Shown in pieces: positions 54,640 to 64,000 of a DNA stretch of 64,000 nucleotides (the stretch's first letter is position 1; each line of letters begins with the position of its first letter). This DNA is from Granulicella rosea. Lineage in GTDB: Bacteria; Acidobacteriota; Terriglobia; Terriglobales; Acidobacteriaceae. The notes under the pieces are model-generated. The model was not told the origin of the DNA. It worked only from the letters and a program-made list of their open reading frames with translations, and made no database searches. The position numbers were made by a program, and so were the translations under genes. Location: positions 248,001 to 312,000 of the forward strand of contig NZ_FZOU01000004.1 in the NCBI RefSeq assembly GCF_900188085.1. The letters run 5' to 3'.

Positions 54640-57600
54640 ATGACCGTGAAGAAGACCTTCGCAATACGAGCGACCCTGCTCTCCATCGCGACGCTGCTGG
54701 GATGGATCGACACAAGCCGGGCCGTTGGCCAAGCAACTGCAAGCGCGCAGAGTGCGCTTACCGGTACCTACAGCAACGCCGCAAGTGTAGCGGCCGACCC
54801 CTATGGCAATCTGTATGTGAGCGACAAGGGCGCTTCAACCTTATACAAGTACACCGGCGGGAACGGTAGTGCATCGACGGTGGTCTCCGCGCTCAGCGCT
54901 CCCGAGCAATTGGCGGTCGACGCGTCGGGAAACCTCTGGGTCGCGAACGGTAACGCAAGCGTCGCATACGAATATGTAACCTCGCAGGGAAAGTTTAACC
55001 TGAACGCGCCTGTCACACTGGGTACGGGTCTCGGCAAGGTGACCGGCGTCGCCGTCGATGTGAGCGGCAACATCTACATCGTCGACAACGGCAATCGCCA
55101 GTTGGTGAAGGAGACACTCAGCGGTACCTCCTATGTGCAGTCCACGATCGTCAAAGGACTCACCAGCCCCACCCAGGTCGCGGTGGACCAGGCAGGCAAC
55201 GTCTACGTCGCCGATCCGGGTGCCAATGCCGTCATCTACCTGCCCAGCGGCAGCACGACGGCCTCCATGGTCGGCAGCGGATTGAGTGCTCCGTATGGCG
55301 TTGCGGTCGATACCGCCAATAACGTGTATATCGCTGACACGGGCAACGGTCGGGTCGTCACCGTGCCCTACAGCACGACGACCCTGGCTCCCGATACCGG
55401 CAGCCAGACCGTGCTGAGCGCAGGGATCGCCTCTCCCACCGGCATCTCGGTCGACACACGGAACGCGGTCTACATTGCAAACGGCAGCGGCGTCTACCGG
55501 CTCTCTACCGGCGCGATCTATCTCGGGCTACTGCAGGCCAACTCCGGATCCATCACCATTCCCGTCAATCTGACCTTCACCTCCAGCCTCCCCGCCGCGA
55601 CGGCATCCATCAAGGTGGTCACCGCGGGTAAGACAGGACAGGACTATCAGGACGCAGGCGGCAGCACCTGCGCGGGCGGCACAACCTACGTGGCCGGAAA
55701 CAGCTGCACGGTGAATGTCACCTTTGCACCGATCTATCCCGGTGCGCGGCCCGGAGCCATCGTCTTCTACGACGCAAGCAACAAGGTTCAACTGCGCGTA
55801 TTTCTTGGCGGTGGCGGACTGGGGCCGGTGATCGCCTATGAGACCGGTGGAGCAGCGACGACCCAGAGCGGCGTGCTCTCCTCCACCATCTCCACCAAGA
55901 CGCCGCGCGGGGCAAAGTTCGATCCCTTCGGCAATCTCTTCTTCGCCGATACCGGCAACGGCCAGATCGTACAGAAGTCCAACAGCGGCGCAGTCACGAT
56001 CGCCGTCGCGTCGTCCGGCATTCAGGACGTCGCCATCAATGGCGCAGGCGATCTGATCGCCGTGACCACCGCCGCGACGATCCTCTACCCGTACGAGAAT
56101 GGAACCTGGAGCACGGCGGACGCGATTACGGTCGCGGCCACGCCGGCCAGAACCATCAACACCGACGTCGCAGGCAACATGTGGTCCTGCAACTACAACC
56201 TCACGGGCAGCGCGAACACATACGTCAATCGCTTCACGCTATCGGGCAGCACGGCGACCGCCGCCCAGCTACATCCAGGCATCTTGGGCCAGTGCTTCAG
56301 CGTAGCGGTCGATCTCTTCGGCAACCTCGGAGCCACTGATTACACCGCTAAAGACGCCTGGTACATGCCTGCGACCGGAAAGGCTCCGTACGCTCTCGGA
56401 ATCAACGCCTCCTATCCCTGGGCCGCTGCCTTCGACGCCTCGGGCAGTCTCTTCATGTCGGACTACGGCGCCAGCGCCACCGACCCCGCCACCTCGATCA
56501 TCTATCGCATTCCGAACGAGTACGGCAGAATCACCGGCGGCGACATGGTGAAGTTGAACAGCGGGAGACCGAGCTTCGGATTCAGCATCGATCCGGCGGG
56601 AAACATCGTGTCCGTCGAGCGCGCATCCGGCAGCAGCACCGTGGCCTACTTTCTCATTCCTCGTGCGGCTAACTCCGCAACATTCTCCGCCACGGCCGTG
56701 GGCGGTGCGGCCTCTTCGCTTGCGGTGTCGATCGTAAACTCCGGCAACCAGGCTCCGGTCTACACCCAATCGAGCGGCATCCTGGAATACGGCGATGCGG
56801 ATGACTTCCCGCTGAACGCCTCGCTGGTCACGACGCCGACGATCTCTCCGTGCGACTTTACCTCGCCGGTTCAGCCCGGCCTCAGCTGCTACTTCGCCAC
56901 GAACTTCATCCCTACCTCCCCTGGCGCAACGCGAACAGCGACTGTGACCGTACCCTCGCAGGCGACGACCAGGAGCACCCTGACCTTGACCGGTACTTCC
57001 TCCGGAACCGCTCCCACGACGGCATCCAAGCTGGCGCTTGCGATCCGTTCGCCCACGGGAAACATCTACCCGACGCAAGCCGTCTCCGTGGCTGCCTCAG
57101 CCGCGTCGGACGCAACAGGAACCGTCACGCTCTATGTGGATGGAGCGGCAGCGAGCGCGGCGAAGCTGGCCGCCGGTGCTGTGCTGTTCAATCTTCCTTC
57201 CGGGCTAACTGCTGGATCGCATACGCTCTCCGCCACGTACGCGGGCAATGCCGTCTATGCCCCCATTGAGTCCACTACGGCCGTGACGCTCAGCGTGACG
57301 GTCGCCAAGGCAACACCCTTGCTTACCATCTCCTCACCGATCGCCCAGGCAGCAGTCGGCCAGGTCGTGCCCTTTACCGGAAGCGTGGCGACGCAGTCCG
57401 GGCTGGCAACGCCGACGGGCACCCTCACCTTCTATGAAGGGAGCGCGAACCTGGGAAGTGCGACCCTCTCCTCCGGGTCTGCCGTCTTCACCATCTCGTC
57501 TCTCACGGCAGGCACTCACACCGTGACCTTTACATACGGCGGCGATGGCATCTATTCTTCGGCCACCACGACGGGCAGCGTCTCCATCGTCGTGGGCAGC

Positions 57601-59025
57601 TATGTGCAAACCAGCCTGGCGCTGAGTCTCAACCCCACCGTCCCAACAGCCGGATACTCGTACGGCCAGACGGTGGTCGCCACAGCCTCACTGAGCGCAC
57701 TTGCCGGGACAGCAACGCCAACCGGCCCTGTAACCTTCACCCTGGATGGAATCAGCCAGCCGGTGACGTTGAGTGCTGAGGTGGCAACCTTCAGCTTCAC
57801 CTCCGCGCCAGGCAGCCACATCCTGACGGCTGCTTACGCTGGCAACGCGAACTTCGGCGGCAGTGTGCAGAGTAGGTCATTCAGCACGGTCCCCTCGACC
57901 ACTCAGACGTCGCTCAATGTCTCCACCCTGGCTAGCTACGCCGGCGTTCCCATCACGCTGACCGCAACCGTCACGGGCAATACTGTCACGGCCACCGGGA
58001 GCGTAACGTTCTATGACGGAGTCGCAAACCTCGGCAGCGTCTCCCTTTCGGGCGGCACAGCAAGCCTGACGCTCAGCACCCTGCCCGCCGGCAGCAACGG
58101 ACTGTATGCAGCCTATGCGGGAGGCACCGACTTCACCGCAAGCGCCTCGCCCGTTACTTCCGTCGCGATTGCCATCAACCCGACGACCTCGACGGTCTTC
58201 AGCTCGCCGCAGGTCGTCTACCCTGGCACCACCGAGACCATCACCGTCACGGTTGGCTACACGACACCAGCCGGTTCCTCCAAGGTGCCTTCCGGCAACG
58301 CCACGCTGTACCTCGATGGCGTCTCCTATGCCGCAACCTCGCTATCCGCAACCGGCGTCGGAACCTTCACGGTCAGCGGACTCGCCAGCGGAATCCATCA
58401 ACTGACCGGCTCCTATGTAGGAGACAGCTACTACAGTGCCTCGGCGACGACAGCAAACTACCCCATCTACATTGCGCCTGCCTCCGGCTGGACAGGCGAC
58501 TACGCCGTTGCGGCTGCCTCCAACACGCTCTCCATCGTCACCGGCTCTGCGGCCTCGCTGCCCGTGACCATCACCCCGTCGGGCAACTACTTCGGCTATG
58601 TCCAGCTCGGATGCACCGGCCTTCCGCAGAACACGGCCTGCACCTTTCCGACGGACCAGCTCTTCCTCAACGGCTCCAACACCGCGGCCACGGTTCAGAT
58701 GAAAATCTACTCCACGACACCTACGACGACATCGAAGCTGAGCACTGCGGGCGGTCTAAGCCGGATGTGCTTTCCCCTGGCAGGCCCCTTACTGCTGATA
58801 CTGTCCGTCGGCTACCGGCGCAAGAACAAGAGCTCGTTCTCCGCCCTGGGTGGCATTCGGCTGTTCGCTCTTCTCTTGCTAAGTCTTTCGGCACTGCAGA
58901 CCCTGACCGGATGCTCCTCTCGTCCGCCCATTGCGACCGCGAAGGGCACCTACACGGTCAACGTGACGGCGACGGGGTCGGGCAGCATCAGTCATGCTTA
59001 CGCGGTACAGATGACCTTCCAGTAG
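54640..59025 (+). CDS. Large surface protein: NHL repeats plus five Ig-like domains
   Basis: 1461 residues. A signal peptide is followed by six or so NHL-type blades (VAADPYGNLYVSDKG, VDASGNLWVANG, VAVDVSGNIYIVDNGNRQLV, VDQAGNVYVADPG, VDTANNVYIADTGNGRVV). A beta domain and further NHL-like blades (FDPFGNLFFADTGNGQIV) come next, then five bacterial Ig-like repeats (each with GTVTLYVDG- or GSVTFYDG-type strands and SHTLSATYAG). The C-terminus has PLLLILSVGYRRKNK and a second hydrophobic stretch ending LTGCSS. It likely forms an envelope-attached binding or adhesion protein. GGAG precedes the ATG. Confidence 0.88.
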   Translation: MTVKKTFAIRATLLSIATLLGWIDTSRAVGQATASAQSALTGTYSNAASVAADPYGNLYVSDKGASTLYKYTGGNGSASTVVSALSAPEQLAVDASGNLWVANGNASVAYEYVTSQGKFNLNAPVTLGTGLGKVTGVAVDVSGNIYIVDNGNRQLVKETLSGTSYVQSTIVKGLTSPTQVAVDQAGNVYVADPGANAVIYLPSGSTTASMVGSGLSAPYGVAVDTANNVYIADTGNGRVVTVPYSTTTLAPDTGSQTVLSAGIASPTGISVDTRNAVYIANGSGVYRLSTGAIYLGLLQANSGSITIPVNLTFTSSLPAATASIKVVTAGKTGQDYQDAGGSTCAGGTTYVAGNSCTVNVTFAPIYPGARPGAIVFYDASNKVQLRVFLGGGGLGPVIAYETGGAATTQSGVLSSTISTKTPRGAKFDPFGNLFFADTGNGQIVQKSNSGAVTIAVASSGIQDVAINGAGDLIAVTTAATILYPYENGTWSTADAITVAATPARTINTDVAGNMWSCNYNLTGSANTYVNRFTLSGSTATAAQLHPGILGQCFSVAVDLFGNLGATDYTAKDAWYMPATGKAPYALGINASYPWAAAFDASGSLFMSDYGASATDPATSIIYRIPNEYGRITGGDMVKLNSGRPSFGFSIDPAGNIVSVERASGSSTVAYFLIPRAANSATFSATAVGGAASSLAVSIVNSGNQAPVYTQSSGILEYGDADDFPLNASLVTTPTISPCDFTSPVQPGLSCYFATNFIPTSPGATRTATVTVPSQATTRSTLTLTGTSSGTAPTTASKLALAIRSPTGNIYPTQAVSVAASAASDATGTVTLYVDGAAASAAKLAAGAVLFNLPSGLTAGSHTLSATYAGNAVYAPIESTTAVTLSVTVAKATPLLTISSPIAQAAVGQVVPFTGSVATQSGLATPTGTLTFYEGSANLGSATLSSGSAVFTISSLTAGTHTVTFTYGGDGIYSSATTTGSVSIVVGSYVQTSLALSLNPTVPTAGYSYGQTVVATASLSALAGTATPTGPVTFTLDGISQPVTLSAEVATFSFTSAPGSHILTAAYAGNANFGGSVQSRSFSTVPSTTQTSLNVSTLASYAGVPITLTATVTGNTVTATGSVTFYDGVANLGSVSLSGGTASLTLSTLPAGSNGLYAAYAGGTDFTASASPVTSVAIAINPTTSTVFSSPQVVYPGTTETITVTVGYTTPAGSSKVPSGNATLYLDGVSYAATSLSATGVGTFTVSGLASGIHQLTGSYVGDSYYSASATTANYPIYIAPASGWTGDYAVAAASNTLSIVTGSAASLPVTITPSGNYFGYVQLGCTGLPQNTACTFPTDQLFLNGSNTAATVQMKIYSTTPTTTSKLSTAGGLSRMCFPLAGPLLLILSVGYRRKNKSSFSALGGIRLFALLLLSLSALQTLTGCSSRPPIATAKGTYTVNVTATGSGSISHAYAVQMTFQ

Positions 59026-59369
59026 CGGATACGCAGGCGCTCGTCACCCATTTGATCGGGCTGCGAGCGCCTGTGACTGCCCGTCCGCTGCCTGCAAATT
59101 GGTCGGACCTGCTCTTGACGCGTTGCACCACGCAACATAAGCTTTATTCATGCCACTCAGCGCGAACGCACCTATGATCTGTTGTTGTGATAACGCAACA
59201 GGAGTCGCCGGTGTTCGCCTGAAGCGATCCCCTTCCAACACGATCCCGGGTCGCCCAGGGATATGTCCGCCACAATAGCGGATGTTAAATCAAGTGTTCG
59301 ATGCCCGGCGAAGTCCAGCCGGGCATCTTTGTTTTTCTGCCCTTCTTGTAAGTCGAGGTTGCTTTCGCT
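59026..59369. other. Intergenic region before the LysR gene
   Basis: No gene is seen. A TTGTGATAACGCAACAG stretch near 59185 and the terminator at 59299-59337 are the only notable items. Confidence 0.4.
59299..59337 (+). terminator. Intrinsic terminator
   Basis: ATGCCCGGC (59301-59309) pairs with GCCGGGCAT (59318-59326), followed by CTTTGTTTTT. It lies 270 bases past the NHL/Ig gene and just before the LysR promoter. Confidence 0.8.
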
Positions 59370-60341
59370 ATGGATATCGCACGCATAAGAACCTTCCGCG
59401 TTGTCGCTGAATTGCTCAACTATCGCAAGGCCGCGCAACAGCTGCATCTGACACAGCCTGCAGTCACAGCACAGATCCAGTCGCTCGAGCAGGGCATTGG
59501 TATTGCCTTGTTCAATCGCGTCGGACGTGGCGTGGCTCTGACAAAGGCAGGAGAGGTGCTGCTGAGCTATGCACGCCGGATGGAGATCCTGAACAACGAG
59601 GCAGCCGCGGCACTATCCGCGATCGGCTCGCAGGAGGAGTTCGAGATCGGACTTGGCGCGTCGCATACCCTTGCGGTCTACCTGCTGCCGAGACTGCTGC
59701 CAAGTCTCCTCGCTTCCTGGCCGAAGCTGCGCATCCATATCCACGCGGGCAGCACGAGTGAAGTGTTGGATGCGATCTCCACCTATCGAATAAGCCTGGG
59801 AATCATCGAGGCTCCGGGGCTACGGCCCGATCTCAAGATAGAGCCGTTCGGCCAGGACGAGCTCTCTCTGATTGTGCCGGTCCAGCATCGGTGGACCGGG
59901 AGGCGGACCATCTCGGCAGCCGAACTCGCCGAAGAGAATCTCCTTCTGCGCGAACCGGGAGCGGGTATGCGACGTTACATCGAGGATTTCTTCGATAAGC
60001 ATGGTCTCCGTCGACAACTGCGCAACTCGGTCGCCATGAATTCGACCGAGGGAATACTGGCCGCGGTCGAAGCAGGCGCGGGCGTTGGATTTGTCTCTTA
60101 CTTAGCCTTGGAGAAGGCATTGAAGCTGAACAGCGTCCGCACCGTGCCCATCGAAGGCGGACCGATCCTGCGCCCCCTTAGCATCGTTCTCCATGAAGGG
60201 CCTGAACCGCAAGGACCTGTACAGCAGTTGATCTATCTGCTGCGGCAGTATGCTGTCTCCCGGTCGCAAGAGTTCGTAGCGCGTCCAACAGAAGGACGAA
60301 GAATAAACGCGGGAGTTACACAGTCCATACGGCACGGCTGA
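59370..60341 (+). CDS. LysR-family transcriptional regulator
   Basis: 323 residues. The winged helix FRVVAELLNYRKAAQQLHLT-QPAVTAQIQSLEQGIGIALF is followed by the co-inducer domain (IGLGASHTLAVYLLPRLLPS, VEAGAGVGFVSYLALEKAL). The binding-domain style is that of the CysB/CbbR-like branch. It may govern the preceding polysaccharide cluster or the decayed monooxygenase after it; the sequence does not decide. Confidence 0.92.
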   Translation: MDIARIRTFRVVAELLNYRKAAQQLHLTQPAVTAQIQSLEQGIGIALFNRVGRGVALTKAGEVLLSYARRMEILNNEAAAALSAIGSQEEFEIGLGASHTLAVYLLPRLLPSLLASWPKLRIHIHAGSTSEVLDAISTYRISLGIIEAPGLRPDLKIEPFGQDELSLIVPVQHRWTGRRTISAAELAEENLLLREPGAGMRRYIEDFFDKHGLRRQLRNSVAMNSTEGILAAVEAGAGVGFVSYLALEKALKLNSVRTVPIEGGPILRPLSIVLHEGPEPQGPVQQLIYLLRQYAVSRSQEFVARPTEGRRINAGVTQSIRHG

Positions 60342-60439
60342 AGCCCTGCCCTTAACGAGGCCGGAGTCAATCAGAGGCCCCCTAAAAGAATCTTGCTGAT
60401 AGCGTCTTCATCTCGTCACCGGAGACCAAGACAAAGATC

Positions 60440-60924
60440 GAACAGCGACAAAAGGCTGTGGAAGCGAACTGCCAGATGTACAACATGATCAAAGACTCGC
60501 AAACGCACGGAGATTCACCCGATCACGTCGCCACGAAGATCGCCGACATGCGGGAGCGTCGAGACCGTTAAGGTCTCACGCCGATGCAGTTTGGGTTGTC
60601 CGGTTATGCCTTCACTCGGAGCACTGAGGGCGAAGTCTAACGGGAGCTCGAGCGCATTACCGATGTCAAACAGAATGCCAAAGGTTATGAGAACTATCAG
60701 CAGTGGCTGCAAGGAACTCAGTTGGAGCAGACGATGTCGATCCAGGAGAACTCGGTCTCGAACCGTGGGCTGCGGTCGGGGCTGATTGGAACGCCAGCCC
60801 AGATTCAGGATCAGATTGGCAGGTTCAAAGAAGCTGGAGTAATCTTCTGCTTCTGCGGTTCAGCCCGCAGCTGGAAGCGATGGAGCGCTTCAGCGAAAGC
60901 GTGATATTGCCTGAGGCGGTCTGA
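60440..60924 (+). pseudogene. Luciferase-like (LLM class) monooxygenase remnant
   Basis: Fragments in shifting frames read PMQFGLSGYAFTRSTEGEV, ELERITDVKQNAKGYENYQQ-WLQG, then SNRGLRSGLIGTPAQIQDQI-GRFKEAG and, after another shift, LLLLRFSPQLEAMERFSESV ending at 60924. This is the C-terminal part of FMNH2-dependent LLM oxygenases of the sulfone-monooxygenase (SfnG-like) type. At least one stop and two frame changes show that it is dead, and the N-terminal half is absent. Confidence 0.7.
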
Positions 60925-60991
60925 AATCAGGTCCTCCGTTGCGAAAAGGATGACAGGTATCTCGGACGGGTGAAGGGTGTCCAGGGATAAT

Positions 60992-61037
60992 CGGCTGTAG
61001 AGTGGCACCGCGTCGATGCGCTGCCACTCTACAGCCG
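60992..61037 (-). terminator. 16-base perfect hairpin after the second receptor gene
   Basis: CGGCTGTAGAGTGGCA pairs with TGCCACTCTACAGCCG around a 14-base loop, 10 bases beyond the receptor stop codon. There is no T-run, so it may stabilise the mRNA end as well as, or rather than, terminate. Confidence 0.6.
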
Positions 61038-61046
61038 GCCCTGACT

Positions 61047-64000
61047 TTAGAATGTGACCTTCGCCGCGAGTTGAATCTCGCGTGAGATACGCTGCAGTGT
61101 TACCGGAGAACCCGCAGAGGTGATGGTTCCAAAGCCGCCTCCGACGGTGGAGTTTGGATTGTTGAACTGCGGAGTGTTGAAGAGGTTGAAGAACTCGCTA
61201 CGCAACTGCAGCACGCCTCTCGATTCGGTCAACTTAATATTCTTGAATACCGAAAAATCGACATTTTTGGTACCTGGACCCTGCAGAATATTGGGGCCGG
61301 AGTTTCCCCACTGTTGTGCGCCGGGGTTGGCGAACGCCGCCGTGTTGAACCACTGTGTCACGGAACGCTGGTTGCTTGGCAGCGATCCATTGCCGTTGCC
61401 GGGAAGAAGGTTGGCCCGCGACGTGGTGCCGTTGTAGAGCGTGTTGGAACCTGCGGACACGGAGAAGGGTAGGCCGTCGGAGTAGCTCAGGATGGCGTTC
61501 AACTGCCATCCCCGGACCGCTGGGCGATACCAGCCTGAACCCTGGAACGGCAGCGCATAGGTGACGCTGCCAACGAACCGGTTGGGAATGTCGTAAGCCG
61601 AATTCCCGTAGTCGGGTGCCGGGTTGTAGTAGTTCTGATTCACTCCTGCACTCAAAGCGTGGCTATAGGTGTAAGAGAACTGAAAGTTCAAAGTCTTCGT
61701 GCGACGGTCCGCCGTGATCTGCAGGCTGTTGTAGTTCGAGTATTGACTGCTTCGCTGCTGGCTGATATTTCCGAAATAGGTATAGGGCCGGCGAGCCTGC
61801 AGGGTCGTCGCCGAAGTTCCCGGCGTGGGCTGGTTGATGGCGTAGGTTCCTAGCTGGTTCCGCGCGACGTTTCCAACATACGAGACTGTGACCGTGCTGG
61901 CGGATCCGATCTGCTGCTGCACGCTGGCGTGATACTGCTCGGTGTACGGATTTCTGGAGTTGGGATCGAGAGCGTTCAGAGGCGATCCCTTCGGCAGATT
62001 GGCAGGATCGGTAGCTGTAGCGTGCACAAAGCCGTTCGACAGCCATGTGAAGCCCGAGGCACCAAATCCCGGATTGGTGAACGAGTAGTAATCGATCGCT
62101 GGCGCATTCTGAAGCAGGGTTGCGGTATCGATCACGGAGGGTGCTCCGAAGTAGATGCCATATCCGGCGTGGACGACGGTCTTCGGAGTCAGGCTGTAAG
62201 CGAAGCCGATGCGGGGTTGGAAGTTGGTATTACTGCCGTTGGCACCGCTTCTTGGAATGCCGTTGGTGCCTACTTGAAAGACCTGCGTCGTCGACAGGGA
62301 GGGAAGGAACTGGTACATGCGATTTCTCACCTCCGTCCAGGGCCAGCCGAGGAAGTTGTCATAGCGCAGGCCGAGATTGAGGGTAAGACGATTGCTCACC
62401 TTGTAGTTGTCCTGCGCGTAGAAGCCCAGGTCAAGCTGGCGTGCTCCGCGGGTTCCGGCCTCGTGGGAATAAATTCCCGAGGCGGGAGCGCCGATCAGCA
62501 GATCGGCCAGTCCCAGGCCGGCCACCTTCGAGCCGTTCACGGTCGCGGCGGTGTAGTTCCCGGTGAAGGAGTAAAGACCGTGCTCGTCGTTATCCATGTA
62601 CACGTTGTACTGCATCCGGTAGATATCCGTACCAAACTCGAGGGAGTGCTTGCCGCGAGTCAAAGTGACAGAGTCGGTCTCCTCATAGTTGTTGGTGCCA
62701 AGCTGGTCGGGGACGTTGCTCGGATCGCCGATCGTGCTGGTGCCTCCGCTCAACTGAAAGATCGGCAAACCGTTGGTATGGAGTAAATCGTCGGGAACGA
62801 TGATTCCGGGAATGCCAAGGGCGGTCGGCAGATTCAGCGGCGCATCAAAGTTTTTCGTCGTGATGAAGAGGCGGGACCAGCCGAAGTGGAGGGTGTTCAG
62901 CAGGCGCGGTGAAAAGACGTGAGTTTCACTGAAGACTGTCTGATAGGCCGGCTCGTGCTCAAATCCGAAGGTGCTTCCACCCTCTAAAGGATTGGGAAGG
63001 TTTCCGGGTTGAACGATGTTGTCGAGCTCGTAGCTGAAACGAACAAAGCCGCTGTCAGCATCGCTGAATTGACGGTTCACCTTCACGTCGAAGGCGTTGG
63101 AGTTATCGATGCGCGAAGGGTTATACAGATAATTGTTCGCTGTGCCATTCGCCGTGCCCGGCAGGTTGGGCGTCGCGGTCACGCCATAGTTTGTATACAG
63201 TCCGAAGACATTTTGCGCGACCTGCGAATTGTAGCCCTGACTCGCAAACTGACCTTGCAGAGCGCTGCCTCCGGTAGGAAGATAAGCGCCAGAGCCGCTA
63301 ATATACGAAAGCGGGATGACATTTCCCGGGAATTGGACCCCGGTTTGTGGATCGACCACTTTTGTTGAGTAGAGGGAGAAGTCGCCGACGCCCTGCGGTC
63401 CCCATTTTGGCACGGTGTTCACATAGGTCAGGCCCTGGCTTTCGCGCTGACCGTTGTAGTCGGCGAAGAAGAATGTCCTCGGATGGGCCGACGGCCAGAG
63501 CGGACCGCCGAAGGTTCCGCCAAAAGTGTTCAAGCGGAAACCGGGCTTGGCGCCGGTATCGAAGTAGTTCTTGGCATCGAGCACGGAATTGCGCAAGAAG
63601 TCGAAGACCTCTCCGTGGTAATGGCTGGTTCCGGATTTATAGATTACGTTAACGGTGCCAGCGTCTGTGCGCCCGTAACGTGCATCGGCATCGACATTTT
63701 CTTCACGGAACTCTTCCAGGGCATCGATCGGCGGGAAGATGATGGCGCCATTCCCGCTGTGATTCTGATTGTCGGCGATGCCGTCGAAGAGAAAGCGGTT
63801 GTCGGTCGAACCGAGTCCGTTGGTGGAGAAGTCGGCCTGCTGACGCGACTCGCTGATAGTGACCGTTGTAGCCTGGGGACTTGCCGGAATGACGCCCGCA
63901 CTCAGACCCAGCAGCTCGGCGAAGTTGCGACCGTTGAGAGGAAGATCGTGGACCTGCTGTTCGGTGCGGACATCGGAGATCGTCGCGCTCTCGGTATTGA
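61047..64000 (-). CDS. TonB-dependent receptor-like outer membrane protein, 5' end beyond window
   Basis: 984 residues visible. The frame is open to the window edge (NTESATISDVRTEQQVHDLP, LNGRNFAELLGLSAG), which is the plug domain of the same large receptor type as at 51130. The beta-barrel contains GTFGGPLWPSAHPRTFFFAD, GYGIYFGAPSVIDTATLL and ends SREIQLAAKVTF. The signal peptide and carboxypeptidase-like domain must lie beyond 64000. It is convergent with the LysR/monooxygenase region. Confidence 0.92.
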   Translation of the reverse strand, partial: NTESATISDVRTEQQVHDLPLNGRNFAELLGLSAGVIPASPQATTVTISESRQQADFSTNGLGSTDNRFLFDGIADNQNHSGNGAIIFPPIDALEEFREENVDADARYGRTDAGTVNVIYKSGTSHYHGEVFDFLRNSVLDAKNYFDTGAKPGFRLNTFGGTFGGPLWPSAHPRTFFFADYNGQRESQGLTYVNTVPKWGPQGVGDFSLYSTKVVDPQTGVQFPGNVIPLSYISGSGAYLPTGGSALQGQFASQGYNSQVAQNVFGLYTNYGVTATPNLPGTANGTANNYLYNPSRIDNSNAFDVKVNRQFSDADSGFVRFSYELDNIVQPGNLPNPLEGGSTFGFEHEPAYQTVFSETHVFSPRLLNTLHFGWSRLFITTKNFDAPLNLPTALGIPGIIVPDDLLHTNGLPIFQLSGGTSTIGDPSNVPDQLGTNNYEETDSVTLTRGKHSLEFGTDIYRMQYNVYMDNDEHGLYSFTGNYTAATVNGSKVAGLGLADLLIGAPASGIYSHEAGTRGARQLDLGFYAQDNYKVSNRLTLNLGLRYDNFLGWPWTEVRNRMYQFLPSLSTTQVFQVGTNGIPRSGANGSNTNFQPRIGFAYSLTPKTVVHAGYGIYFGAPSVIDTATLLQNAPAIDYYSFTNPGFGASGFTWLSNGFVHATATDPANLPKGSPLNALDPNSRNPYTEQYHASVQQQIGSASTVTVSYVGNVARNQLGTYAINQPTPGTSATTLQARRPYTYFGNISQQRSSQYSNYNSLQITADRRTKTLNFQFSYTYSHALSAGVNQNYYNPAPDYGNSAYDIPNRFVGSVTYALPFQGSGWYRPAVRGWQLNAILSYSDGLPFSVSAGSNTLYNGTTSRANLLPGNGNGSLPSNQRSVTQWFNTAAFANPGAQQWGNSGPNILQGPGTKNVDFSVFKNIKLTESRGVLQLRSEFFNLFNTPQFNNPNSTVGGGFGTITSAGSPVTLQRISREIQLAAKVTF

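Overview
The window looks like acidobacterial DNA (order Terriglobales, Granulicella/Edaphobacter/Terriglobus type). The reasons are two very large carboxypeptidase-regulatory-like/TonB-receptor proteins, a 1461-residue NHL-repeat plus Ig-like-repeat protein with a hydrophobic, Cys-containing tail, a Tat-exported rhamnogalacturonan-lyase-like enzyme, many one-component regulators and many broken genes. This is inferred from protein style; no 16S or ribosomal gene is present.

Region 1 (1-24.8 kb) is an accessory, patchwork stretch. Small redox and xenobiotic-type modules (SnoaL-like proteins, short-chain and NmrA-type NAD(P)-binding proteins, FMN azoreductase, epoxide hydrolase, isochorismatase-like hydrolase, quinone oxidoreductase) mostly sit beside a TetR, AraC or MarR regulator. 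Between them lies debris: IS256- and IS3-type transposase pieces, two C-terminal stubs of plasmid ParB-like genes, a GH1 glucosidase fragment, the two ends of an M3 peptidase gene 4 kb apart, and a 98-99 % identical partial copy of the MFS gene at 23.6 kb.

Region 2 (24.8-45.7 kb) is a plasmid-type backbone. It has two ParB-like genes in opposite orientation, each preceded by the same small gene; a ParA ATPase, a small partition-associated protein and a RepA initiator; an iteron array (probable oriV); a phased AAGCTT array in front of parA; a LysR gene; a collapsed VirB2-VirB11 fusion; and a truncated ssb. Three different tyrosine-recombinase cluster elements have entered the ParB locus. A recombinase-in-trio (RIT) type element lies between the two ParB copies. 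A Tn554-like tnpA-tnpB-tnpC element and a two-recombinase element with about 70-bp inverted ends both lie inside the second parB, which is now in three pieces.

Region 3 (45.8-64 kb) looks chromosomal and devoted to polysaccharide use. It has a TlpA-like thioredoxin, a DUF6250 protein divergent from a PL26/YetA-like exo-rhamnogalacturonan lyase, a TonB-dependent receptor, the NHL/Ig-like surface protein, a LysR regulator, a decayed luciferase-like monooxygenase, and a second TonB-type receptor running off the window end. The abrupt change at about 45.73-45.81 kb, where ssb is cut and the next gene lacks its start, suggests an integration or rearrangement border. All frameshift calls are read from one sequence and could in principle include sequencing errors.
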